NCBI GenBank assembly: GCA_003649715.1
Contig: QMSS01000071.1
Coordinates: 1-7,079, forward strand
Origin: Thermoplasmata archaeon
GTDB taxonomy: Archaea; Thermoplasmatota; E2; DHVEG-1
Reading direction: 5' to 3'
DNA length: 7,079 nucleotides
Below, in pieces: positions 1-4,350 of this stretch. Made by a program: the position numbers and the translations under genes. Each line of letters begins with the position of its first letter. The first letter of the stretch is position 1. The notes below the pieces were generated by a model. That model saw only the letters and a list, made by a program, of their open reading frames with translations. It did not search any database and was not told where the DNA came from.

Positions 1-165
1 AAGTTTACTAACGATATTAGACAGTTAACCGTAGATTGTTTACGCATACTTTTTAATAACGTGCTGACAGAAGAAGAATTTACTGAGATTGTTAAACGGA
101 TGGATGATGTTAATTTTCCTGCTGTTCGTTTTCCATCTGGCTTTGCGGAGTTGATGGATGAATGA
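1..165 (+). CDS. 3' end of an unrecognised protein (partial)
   Basis: An open frame enters from the left edge and stops at the TGA at 163-165, giving the last 54 residues of a protein. The visible part looks soluble and mostly helical, with an acidic TEEEFTEI stretch, and ends FAELMDE. I do not recognise the family. Its stop overlaps the next start as ATGA, so it is probably the upstream gene of the same operon. It uses CGC, CGG and CGT for arginine as well as AGA, unlike the AGA-dominated genes further right, which may mean a different origin. The N-terminus is outside the window. Confidence 0.7.
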   Translation, partial: KFTNDIRQLTVDCLRILFNNVLTEEEFTEIVKRMDDVNFPAVRFPSGFAELMDE

Positions 166-350
166 AAAAAGTCACAACATTAGATAAAATAAAATGGGTT
201 ATCCACGATTTTTGGCTAGTTATCATTATAAGCATTGCTACTTTATCGCTTGCGATGAAGCTGAATGTTTTTATACAGCTTCTGATAGGAGCTAATGTTA
301 TTTTGTTGTGGATTATCACATTATTAGAAAGAGAGGGAGCGATTGAATAA
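162..350 (+). CDS. small two-helix membrane protein
   Basis: A 62-aa protein with a basic N-terminus (MKKVTTLDKIKW) followed by two hydrophobic segments at about residues 17-33 and 36-55, separated by a short turn, and a charged tail (LEREGAIE). This pattern predicts a helical hairpin in the cytoplasmic membrane. No catalytic motif is visible and no family is recognised. The start overlaps the preceding stop as ATGA, and a weak GGAG lies inside the upstream gene, so translation is probably coupled. The next gene begins one base after this stop. Small paired-helix proteins of this kind are common in archaeal viruses and plasmids, but the function is unknown. Confidence 0.75.
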   Translation: MKKVTTLDKIKWVIHDFWLVIIISIATLSLAMKLNVFIQLLIGANVILLWIITLLEREGAIE

Positions 351-351
351 A

Positions 352-513
352 ATGGTGTCAAATCCAAAGCAAATTGTAGAAAAAATACTCGGTAGGCAGA
401 TTTCAAATGAGGAATGGAATAGAAAATGGGCGAAAAATCCACATATTGTTAACATTAAAAAAGCAAAGGCAATAGGAAAAGATAGAAAGAGAAGGAGTGA
501 TTTTGTAAAATGA
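352..513 (+). CDS. small basic hypothetical protein
   Basis: A 53-aa open frame starting at ATG 352, preceded by GAGGGAGCG at a suitable distance, and stopping at TGA 511-513. The product is strongly basic, with a C-terminal run rich in lysine and arginine (KAIGKDRKRRSDFVK) and a tryptophan-containing middle (EEWNRKWAKNP). It may bind nucleic acid, but that rests only on charge. It sits between two membrane-protein genes, one base after the first and overlapping the second by four bases, which supports it as a real operon member despite its size. Confidence 0.6.
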   Translation: MVSNPKQIVEKILGRQISNEEWNRKWAKNPHIVNIKKAKAIGKDRKRRSDFVK

Positions 514-722
514 TGAAAACAGAAAACACGAATGTTTTTAGAGACTTGATAACATGTTTGATAGAAGATTCGCCATTTCCTCTGATAGTGCTTGGTTTAA
601 TTATAGGTCTTGCTATATGGAGTATCTTCTATTTTTTCGGATTTGGCATACCATTAAGTTTCATCTTCCTTTTGGCTTTTGTTGGTGGTTTCATAATCTT
701 TGTGTCAGATAGACAAATTTAA
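510..722 (+). CDS. small two-helix membrane protein
   Basis: A 70-aa protein with a polar N-terminus of about 20 residues and two long hydrophobic segments at about 23-43 and 46-65, ending SDRQI. It should be an integral membrane hairpin. Glycine and phenylalanine are frequent in the helices (FFGFGIP in the turn). The start could be ATG 510 or the adjacent ATG 513; GGAGTGAT at 493-500 serves either. It overlaps the upstream stop. No family is recognised. With the 162-350 and 1279-1470 products it makes a third of the first operon membrane proteins, suggesting a membrane-related role for that operon. Confidence 0.72.
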   Translation: MMKTENTNVFRDLITCLIEDSPFPLIVLGLIIGLAIWSIFYFFGFGIPLSFIFLLAFVGGFIIFVSDRQI

Positions 723-773
723 GGGGGCTAAAATATCAAAAAATTTTAGAAAAAAATTATGGAGGGATAAATA

Positions 774-1019
774 ATGGAAATGGATTTTGAAGAACATTTG
801 AAAACACTTATTGAAGAGGAAAAGAAAAGGCTAGGAAAAATATCAGCAGATGATATACTCTCAAAAGCAATGAAAAAACAAATAGAAATAGAAAAACAGT
901 TAGGAGATCTTCCAATTGTGATGCAGCTAGGAATCCTTGAGACAATCAAACAAAGAATATACACAAATCATACTATGGTTCAGCTTATCCTAGAACTTGA
1001 GAAATACCAGAAAGATTAA
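774..1019 (+). CDS. small helical, coiled-coil-like protein
   Basis: An 81-aa charged protein, predicted almost entirely helical, with heptad-like spacing through the first 50 residues (EEHLKTLIEEEKKRLGKI, then KAMKKQIEIEKQLGDL). It lacks cysteines and membrane segments. The start at ATG 774 is set by GGAGGG at 762-767, seven bases or so upstream. A 51-base gap rich in A and T precedes it, so it may have its own promoter, but I see no clear TATA box. It could be a small oligomeric or adaptor protein; no family recognised. Confidence 0.72.
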   Translation: MEMDFEEHLKTLIEEEKKRLGKISADDILSKAMKKQIEIEKQLGDLPIVMQLGILETIKQRIYTNHTMVQLILELEKYQKD

Positions 1020-1050
1020 AAAATACATCACAGGGAGGCATAATAAAACC

Positions 1051-1282
1051 ATGAAAATCTGCAATCACTGTAATAAACCAATAGAAAAATGTGATCATTG
1101 CAAAACACCTTTTTTTAGAAGCAGATAAGATACACTGTTTAAACAATGGAGAACATCATTTCTGCTCAGAATACTGCTTAATCAAATATTGCGAGGATCT
1201 AGACTATCTTGCAGATGCAGTAGAGATAAAACCACAAGAGCAATACAAAACAAAAGAAATAGAAGATTATTGGAAAAAATGA
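1051..1282 (+). CDS. small zinc-finger protein, frameshifted at a run of seven T
   Basis: Starting at ATG 1051 behind a GGGAGG site, the frame reads a cysteine-rich N-terminus with CNHC and CDHC pairs and would stop at about 1128. Moving one base forward at the seven-T run (1110-1116) joins it to the frame ending at TGA 1280, which continues ADKIHC and then HHFCSEYC. The joined product is about 76 aa with six to seven cysteines in paired spacing, like MYM/TRASH-type treble-clef fingers. Each half alone would be an incomplete metal site. The cause may be a sequencing error, a real mutation, or programmed slippage. The next gene overlaps its stop as ATGA. A shorter frame from GTG 1091 exists but lacks the first cysteines. 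Confidence 0.65.
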
Positions 1283-1470
1283 TAGAAAAACAGAAAACCA
1301 TACTGGCAACAATCCTATTTCTCCTAAACACCGCCATAATAATATTCCTGCTATATTCTGCAATGACCAACCCATATACAAAAACAATCTATCTCCTATT
1401 TTTGATAGTAGAAACAATGTTTCTAATTTTAGTAACATGGCACATTAAAATAGGGAGGAAAACACAATGA
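1279..1470 (+). CDS. small two-helix membrane protein
   Basis: A 63-aa protein from ATG 1279, which overlaps the preceding stop as ATGA. The frame is open further upstream to 1189, but that extension lies over the zinc-finger gene and is highly basic with stray cysteines, so I take it as a shadow. Two hydrophobic helices are visible at about residues 8-28 and 36-54, joined by a short loop (MTNPYTKT), with a basic tail (IKIGRKTQ). It is probably a membrane hairpin. Codons are ATA-rich. No family recognised. The following gene again overlaps as ATGA. Confidence 0.7.
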   Translation: MIEKQKTILATILFLLNTAIIIFLLYSAMTNPYTKTIYLLFLIVETMFLILVTWHIKIGRKTQ

Positions 1471-1730
1471 AAGGTAAAAAAATACTCCTATTGAAAGCAA
1501 TTATAGAGATCATGGAAAAGGAAACAAATACAAACAATCCAGATCTAATAAACCATATAAAGGGACTAAAAGCAGGGATACAAATCTTAGAAAAAACAAA
1601 CAAAGAAAACCTGCCAGACATATTAGAAACTATAAACATAGCAAGAAAAATAGCGGAGGAAACATACCCAGAGCTGTTGGAATATTATGCAGGAGTATAT
1701 ATGGTTTTAAAGATAGGCGAACAAATATGA
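1467..1730 (+). CDS. small helical hypothetical protein
   Basis: An 87-aa protein starting at ATG 1467 behind GGGAGG at 1453-1458. It looks wholly helical: a basic first helix (KGKKILLLKAIIEIMEK), an Asn-rich linker, and two or three amphipathic helices ending in a hydrophobic YYAGVYMVLKIG stretch. No cysteines and no recognisable motif. Helix count and length would suit a small four-helix bundle. It is coupled at both ends by four-base overlaps to a membrane-protein gene and to a zinc-finger gene, so it was probably translated as part of the same unit. Confidence 0.7.
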   Translation: MKGKKILLLKAIIEIMEKETNTNNPDLINHIKGLKAGIQILEKTNKENLPDILETINIARKIAEETYPELLEYYAGVYMVLKIGEQI

Positions 1731-2290
1731 ATTCTATTCTTAAATGCCCATACTGCAATAGAATTTTCAACAAAAACAGATATAGAAAAGCAAAAACAGC
1801 ATTGAGAGTACATCTTAGGCAATGCCCAAAAAACCCAAACAAAAAACCCTATAAACCAACATCAAAGGAGATAAAGGCAGCCAAAAAAATAATCAAAATA
1901 ATAATAGAAAACAACATGCACAGATTCAAAACAAAACACTTCAAAAATACAAACATATCAACAGGAGAGATAATAAGAGCAATAAAAGCCATGAAATACT
2001 ACCATATCTTAGGAGAAGGACATAGGGGAAAATACCCAATAAACAAGACCAAAATGATATACTTCATAAAAAACAATGGGGGAAATAAAATGATAGAGGA
2101 AAAAATAGAGAAAATATTAGACGCAATAAAACAAGCATATCCAAATGGAATAGAACTAAGAGATCTGGCATTTAAGGTAAACATGCTACCAGATATGATA
2201 ATAGCTCTCCTTAACACTCATAAGGAAGAGTTTAGAGATATAGAAGTATATGAGAAACAGGGGATGCACTATTTACGCCTACAAAAATAA
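1727..2290 (+). CDS. zinc-finger protein with a C-terminal winged-helix-like domain
   Basis: A 187-aa protein. Residues 7-33 form a zinc-finger pattern: CPYC (Cys7, Cys10), a basic stretch, then His29 and Cys33. A long lysine-rich linker (about 35-120) follows, containing helices such as KEIKAAKKIIKIII. From about residue 122 the tail (EKIEKILDAIKQAYPNGIELRDL) looks like a small helix-turn-helix or winged-helix fold. This combination suggests a DNA-binding regulator of the element; that is inference from layout. An in-frame ATG at 2090 has GGGGG seven bases upstream, so the last 66 residues could also be made alone. It ends the first operon and is followed by oligo-T terminator tracts. Confidence 0.72.
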   Translation: MNSILKCPYCNRIFNKNRYRKAKTALRVHLRQCPKNPNKKPYKPTSKEIKAAKKIIKIIIENNMHRFKTKHFKNTNISTGEIIRAIKAMKYYHILGEGHRGKYPINKTKMIYFIKNNGGNKMIEEKIEKILDAIKQAYPNGIELRDLAFKVNMLPDMIIALLNTHKEEFRDIEVYEKQGMHYLRLQK

Positions 2291-2310
2291 ATCTCCCAAA
2301 ATTTTTTTTA
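2291..2310 (+). terminator. oligo-T terminator of the first operon
   Basis: Eight T residues at 2302-2309 begin 12 bases after the last stop codon of the first operon. Archaeal RNA polymerases terminate at such tracts without needing a hairpin. Many further T tracts follow at 2412-2490 and would act as a backup. Confidence 0.55.
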
Positions 2311-2325
2311 TAACCCGCTCACACC

Positions 2326-2515
2326 CTTTCCGCCCTTCCTCTCCCCCGCCTCCTCCGGCTTCCTGCAAGCCTCCTGGCAGGGAAGAAAAGGAAACTAATA
2401 TAGGGTAGCCTGTTTTTTTTGTTTTTCTTTTTTTGTTTTTTTTGCCTGTTTTTTTCTGCTTTTTTGTTTTTGTTTTTTTGTTTTTTTTTGGAAAAAGAGG
2501 GGGAAGGGCGGAGAG
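2326..2515 (+). other. T-rich low-complexity region closed by a long-range helix; no gene
   Basis: The pyrimidine-rich stretch 2326-2339 is complementary to the purine-rich stretch 2502-2515 over 14 positions (13 Watson-Crick pairs and one G-U); three further weak pairs may extend it inward. The enclosed part contains a degenerate leader copy and about 80 bases of T tracts broken by G and C (2412-2490). Open frames here are low-complexity artefacts (runs of Phe or Lys). If transcribed it would be a closed RNA domain with a U-rich loop; otherwise the T tracts are probably a reinforced archaeal terminator. Confidence 0.45.
2359..2392 (+). repeat. degenerate fourth copy of the leader module, T-arm missing
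   Basis: CTTCCTGCAAG at 2359-2369 resembles the acceptor strand plus linker of the module at 4351. It runs directly into GCCTCCTGGCAGGG (2369-2382) and GAAAAGG, matching the module-3 hairpin GCCTCCTGGTAGGG and its GAAAGG. Relative to module 3, about 30 bases holding the T-arm and the 3' acceptor strand are absent. No ORF follows at the expected position. It can still fold as CTTCCTGC against GCAGGGAAG with one bulge. Likely a deletion remnant, though C-rich composition makes chance similarity possible. Confidence 0.4.
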
Positions 2516-2703
2516 TGAAAAACGCCTAAAAAACGCAAATGTAATGGTTGGGAAAAGAAAAAAGTCAAGGAGAGCAAAAAATCGAAACAAAAAAAGGGAA
2601 AAGAAAAAACAAATTTTGTTTTCTTTTCAAAAAAACAAAATGCAAAACAAAAATGAGAACAGCCAGACAAAAAAAAGAAAGAAAAAAGAAAACAGATTTG
2701 ATT
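2516..2703 (+). other. A-rich spacer with an AT-only-like inverted repeat; no gene
   Basis: About 190 bases dominated by A with scattered G, ending at the first minihelix. A near-perfect inverted repeat at 2598-2628 (GAAAAGAAAA arm against TTTTCTTTTC arm, centre CAAATTTTG) could extrude as a cruciform or fold in RNA. Lys-rich frames across it are compositional artefacts. I see no TATA box at the right distance from 2704, so the first module may start upstream in this tract or be processed. Confidence 0.4.
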
Positions 2704-2748
2704 GCCTCTCGCAAGGTGCATTTGCCGGTTCAAATCCGGCAGAGAGGC
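2704..2748 (+). ncRNA. tRNA acceptor/T-arm minihelix, leader module 1
   Basis: The acceptor-like strands GCCTCTC (2704-2710) and GAGAGGC (2742-2748) pair perfectly over 7 bp. Directly stacked inside is a T-arm: TGCCGG (2723-2728), loop TTCAAAT (2729-2735), CCGGCA (2736-2741). The loop has the tRNA T54-T55-C56 and A58 positions. Where a tRNA carries the D and anticodon arms there are only 12 nt (GCAAGGTGCATT). No CCA is encoded. It resembles the minimal substrate of RNase P and of T-arm-binding tRNA enzymes. It lies in the 5' leader of the 2785 gene. Function unknown; the fold is strongly supported by three covarying copies. Confidence 0.82.
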
Positions 2749-2750
2749 GT

Positions 2751-2777
2751 GCCTCCTGGAGGGGGCAAGGAGGTGAT
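2751..2777 (+). promoter_or_regulatory. GC hairpin and 10-nt SD of module 1, with possible anti-SD pairing
   Basis: GCCTCC (2751-2756) pairs with GGGGGC (2761-2766) around a TGGA loop. It is followed at once by AGGAGGTGAT (2768-2777), complementary to the whole usual 16S 3' end ATCACCTCCT. CCTCCT in the hairpin 5' arm (2752-2757) is also a perfect complement of AGGAGG (2768-2773). The two pairings exclude each other, so the hairpin can leave the ribosome site open and the alternative can close it. Confidence 0.6.
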
Positions 2778-2784
2778 ATGAAGA

Positions 2785-2955
2785 ATGGAATTCGTAGTAC
2801 ATGTAGCCGACCCAAAAGACGTAGACATCGATGAATACAAGGATTGCGAGACCTGCATGGGATATATCGAGAGGGCAAAGAGAGAGGGAAGACAGATAAT
2901 AGTCATAGTGAAAGGGAACGAGGATCTAGAGGGACATATTCTAGGAACAGCATAG
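2785..2955 (+). CDS. small CETC/EGHILG-family protein, short form
   Basis: A 56-aa acidic protein. Residues 1-16 (MEFVVHVADPKDVDID) form a likely beta strand, Cys21 and Cys24 form a CETC pair, then YIERAKREGRQIIVIV and a C-terminal EGHILGTA. The 3996 gene product matches it at both ends, showing a family. Here the zinc ribbon present in the longer paralogue is absent, so the lone CxxC could bind metal only as a dimer or act as a redox pair. ATG 2785 is chosen by this homology, 11 bases after the SD core; an earlier ATG at 2778 is better spaced but opens an 18-codon Arg-rich frame. A hairpin follows 24 bases after the stop. Function unknown. Confidence 0.8.
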   Translation: MEFVVHVADPKDVDIDEYKDCETCMGYIERAKREGRQIIVIVKGNEDLEGHILGTA

Positions 2956-2979
2956 CAGAGGGACAGCAACATAAACAAC

Positions 2980-3022
2980 AAGGAGGATAGGTATACAGCC
3001 TATCCTCCTTAAAGCATTTTTT
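2980..3022 (+). terminator. 12-bp hairpin plus T tract, terminator or first helix of the large RNA
   Basis: AAGGAGGATAGG (2980-2991) pairs perfectly with CCTATCCTCCTT (2999-3010) across a 7-nt loop, and a six-T run lies at 3017-3022 inside a second small hairpin (3012-3018 with 3023-3029). The position after the 2785 gene matches the terminator after the 3996 gene. The hairpin could equally be the first helix of the structured RNA that continues to 3699. Confidence 0.5.
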
Positions 3023-3655
3023 AATGCTTCTGGAGAGGGTCAAACCGCTCCAGAGGAATCGCTGCCCCGCTGGGATAGGCGGGAGCAGCAACCTATCCTA
3101 TCTTATAGGGTGTGGGGTAGCCCTATAGGGTATGGAAACGGTTGGTGGGCATTGAGAGCCAACCTACAGGGTATGCCTCAGAGTGCCAATACCCTGCCAC
3201 AATGAAGAGTTCCTCCTGTAGGTAGCGATGAATTGCCCATTCAGTAACACAAGCGTGGCTCAATAGCATTTACAACAATCACAGGGATAGATCGATCATA
3301 GCCAACCCAATACCTTATGGGGAGAGCATTCTGTAGGATAGGATAGGAGGGATTGAGATGCCAAAGTAGGGTCTCAGTCCCGCTTTGACACGTCATATGA
3401 TCTCTAGGCGGTTTGCGAGGCAGCTTTTCCTAAAAAGGAAAAGTATGATATTTGTCTCCCAAACCACTAGACGGATGACGTGAGATGAGAAGCACTCCTA
3501 TATAGACAACTATCCCAGAGGATATATAGGAGCATAAGCAGCCAGCAATATACAAGTGCCTGTCTGTGAGGAGTGGCGCCCAAGCAGACAGGACAGGTAG
3601 AGCGGGTTAGATGGGGAACCCTATAAAAGCCTGGCGTCGAAAGACTTACCAGGTG

Positions 3656-3699
3656 TTAGGGAGGAGCCTCATCAGGATGTCTCCCTAATATTTTTATTT
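3656..3699 (+). terminator. hairpin and T-tract terminator of the large RNA
   Basis: TTAGGGAG (3656-3663) pairs with CTCCCTAA (3681-3688), followed by TATTTTTATTT (3689-3699). This has the form of an intrinsic terminator and fixes the 3' end of the large RNA near 3695-3699. It overlaps the last codons of the convergent minus-strand gene. Confidence 0.65.
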
Positions 3700-3858
3700 G
3701 ATCAAACCTAGGATATAGATCGGTCTAACCTCTTCGCAGTCTGGTCGCTGTATTTTTGAGGATAATATCTTCAACAAAGTGTATCCTTTAGATAGATACT
3801 CATTTACTTCTGTTTCCAATGTTGTTTCTTTGATTTGTTTAACATTTTCAAGACTCAT
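3694..3858 (-). CDS. 54-aa minus-strand protein with a YLxKGYxLLK motif
   Basis: On the minus strand an ATG at 3858 opens a 54-codon frame to TAA at 3696-3694. The product MSLENVKQIK... contains VNEYLSKGYTLLKI at about 18-31 and ends PIYILGLIK. This pattern (variable N-terminus, NxYLxxGWxLLxV, a loop, then YILG) is familiar from short uncharacterised proteins widespread in archaea and bacteria; I know no function. There is no SD, but TTTAAA at 3885-3890 lies about 27 bases upstream, fitting a leaderless archaeal transcript. The gene converges on the large RNA, overlapping its T tract, and is divergent from module 2. It is the only minus-strand gene I support. Confidence 0.7.
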   Translation of the reverse strand: MSLENVKQIKETTLETEVNEYLSKGYTLLKILSSKIQRPDCEEVRPIYILGLIK

Positions 3859-3884
3859 TTAGTATCAATTTGTTAAATGTCCGA

Positions 3885-3890
3885 TTTAAA
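3885..3890. promoter_or_regulatory. palindromic TATA-like box, possible bidirectional promoter
   Basis: TTTAAA reads the same on both strands. Its centre lies about 27 bases from A3915, the first paired base of minihelix 2, and about 29 bases from the minus-strand ATG at 3858. These match the archaeal TATA-to-start distance in both directions. It would give a + transcript that begins with the minihelix and a leaderless minus transcript. No clear BRE is seen. Confidence 0.5.
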
Positions 3891-3914
3891 TGTTTTACCA
3901 GGTTTGTTGAAACT

Positions 3915-3961
3915 ACTCCTCGCATGGTGCATTTTACCGGGTTCGAATCCCGGTGAGGGGT
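3915..3961 (+). ncRNA. tRNA acceptor/T-arm minihelix, leader module 2
   Basis: ACTCCTC (3915-3921) pairs with GAGGGGT (3955-3961) over 7 bp with one G-U. The stacked T-arm is ACCGGG (3936-3941), loop TTCGAAT (3942-3948), CCCGGT (3949-3954). The linker is 14 nt (GCATGGTGCATTTT) and shares GCA-GG-GC with the other copies. Most stem pairs differ from module 1 yet pairing is kept, which supports a selected RNA fold. A TATA-like box about 27 bases upstream suggests the RNA 5' end is the first acceptor base, as in a tRNA. No CCA is encoded. Confidence 0.82.
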
Positions 3962-3963
3962 AT

Positions 3964-3991
3964 GCTCCCTGGAGGGGGGCAAGGAGGTGAT
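3964..3991 (+). promoter_or_regulatory. GC hairpin and 10-nt SD of module 2
   Basis: GCTCCC (3964-3969) pairs with GGGGGC (3975-3980) around a TGGAG loop, then AGGAGGTGAT (3982-3991) gives a full-length SD. The order and spacing copy module 1. The anti-SD alternative is weaker here: only CTCC can pair with GGAG. Confidence 0.6.
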
Positions 3992-3995
3992 ATGG

Positions 3996-4253
3996 GTGAA
4001 ATTTATGGTAGAGGTAGTCGATGTAGACGATCTCGATGCAAAAGTAGAATGCCCTAACTGCGACAAAGAAATCCTTGTTCCAGTAACCAGCGAAGAACAC
4101 AAGTGTCCATACTGTGGCAAAAACCTCAGCATCGAAAAGCATGATGGTTGCGAGACATGCGAAGCGTACATCGAAGAGGCAAAGAAAAGCAGAAGACCAG
4201 TTATTCTCATAACAACAGGACATCTTGAAGGGCACATCTTGGGAGTGGCATAG
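3996..4253 (+). CDS. CETC/EGHILG-family protein with an inserted zinc ribbon
   Basis: An 85-aa acidic protein. The first 16 residues (KFMVEVVDVDDLDA) and the tail (CETC, YIEEAKK, PVILITTG, LEGHILGVA) align with the 2785 product. Between them about 29 residues carry CPNC and CPYC pairs, about 21 residues apart, which form a classical zinc ribbon missing from the shorter paralogue. Zinc binding is likely; the target (nucleic acid or protein) is unknown. I choose GTG 3996, eight bases after the SD core, because it aligns with the paralogue start. GTG 3987 lies in the SD and ATG 3992 is out of frame; ATG 4005 is a possible shorter start. The unit has its own leader and terminator. Confidence 0.82.
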   Translation: MKFMVEVVDVDDLDAKVECPNCDKEILVPVTSEEHKCPYCGKNLSIEKHDGCETCEAYIEEAKKSRRPVILITTGHLEGHILGVA

Positions 4254-4274
4254 TTCCCAAAGTGGTTAGCTCAT

Positions 4275-4318
4275 AGGGTAGGTGTTAACACCTACCTTCT
4301 CTCTAATTTATTTTTTTT
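4275..4318 (+). terminator. intrinsic terminator after the 3996 gene
   Basis: GGTAGGTG (4277-4284) and CACCTACC (4289-4296) form an 8-bp stem around TTAA, extendable by two weaker pairs. T-rich sequence with eight consecutive T (4311-4318) follows. It separates module 2 from module 3. The T tract and following AA may also serve as a weak TATA region for module 3. Confidence 0.75.
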
Positions 4319-4350
4319 AAGGGTTAGGTGTAGGAGAGATAACAGAAACC

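Larger units (their letters stand above)
2980..3699 (+). ncRNA. large structured noncoding RNA, about 0.7 kb, class unknown
   Basis: No convincing gene covers this stretch, it is more GC-rich than the surrounding genes, and it is packed with perfect helices: 3029-3035/3048-3054; 3061-3070/3079-3089 (one bulge); 3104-3110/3121-3127; 3140-3145/3159-3164; 3167-3174/3189-3196; 3349-3358/3372-3381; 3389-3396/3475-3482 closing 3403-3407/3467-3471, 3410-3415/3460-3465, 3417-3422/3453-3458 and 3424-3431/3436-3443; 3495-3504/3523-3532; 3559-3566/3585-3592; 3604-3608/3617-3621; 3630-3634/3649-3653 with a GAAA loop. An 11-bp helix joins 3092-3102 to 3337-3347. A terminator hairpin ends it. Size and architecture recall OLE, GOLLD or ROOL RNAs, but I cannot match their conserved motifs from memory. 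The 5' end may be near 2980 or about 3030-3055. Confidence 0.72.

Noticed and set aside
1189..1278. Upstream extension of the 1279 membrane protein
   Set aside because: The extension overlaps the zinc-finger gene and looks like out-of-frame sequence; the ATGA overlap marks the real start.
2279..2878. Open frames on both strands across the T-rich and A-rich tracts
   Set aside because: Products are low-complexity Phe or Lys runs with no SD and no conserved-looking domain.
2627..3091. Minus-strand frames over the 2785 gene and the start of the large RNA
   Set aside because: They run antisense to a gene with a clear paralogue and to strong RNA helices; no start signals.
3600..3660. Group II intron domain V at the CCTGG/CCAGG hairpin with GAAA loop
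   Set aside because: The lower stem is too short, the catalytic AGC triad and two-base bulge are not in place, and there is no GTGYG 5' boundary.
2980..3699. RNase P RNA, SRP RNA or tmRNA
   Set aside because: The conserved core motifs I know for these are absent and the length is too great.
3848..4237. Two minus-strand frames of 120-129 codons opposite the 3996 gene
   Set aside because: They are shadows of the zinc-ribbon gene, which has homology, leader and terminator on the + strand.
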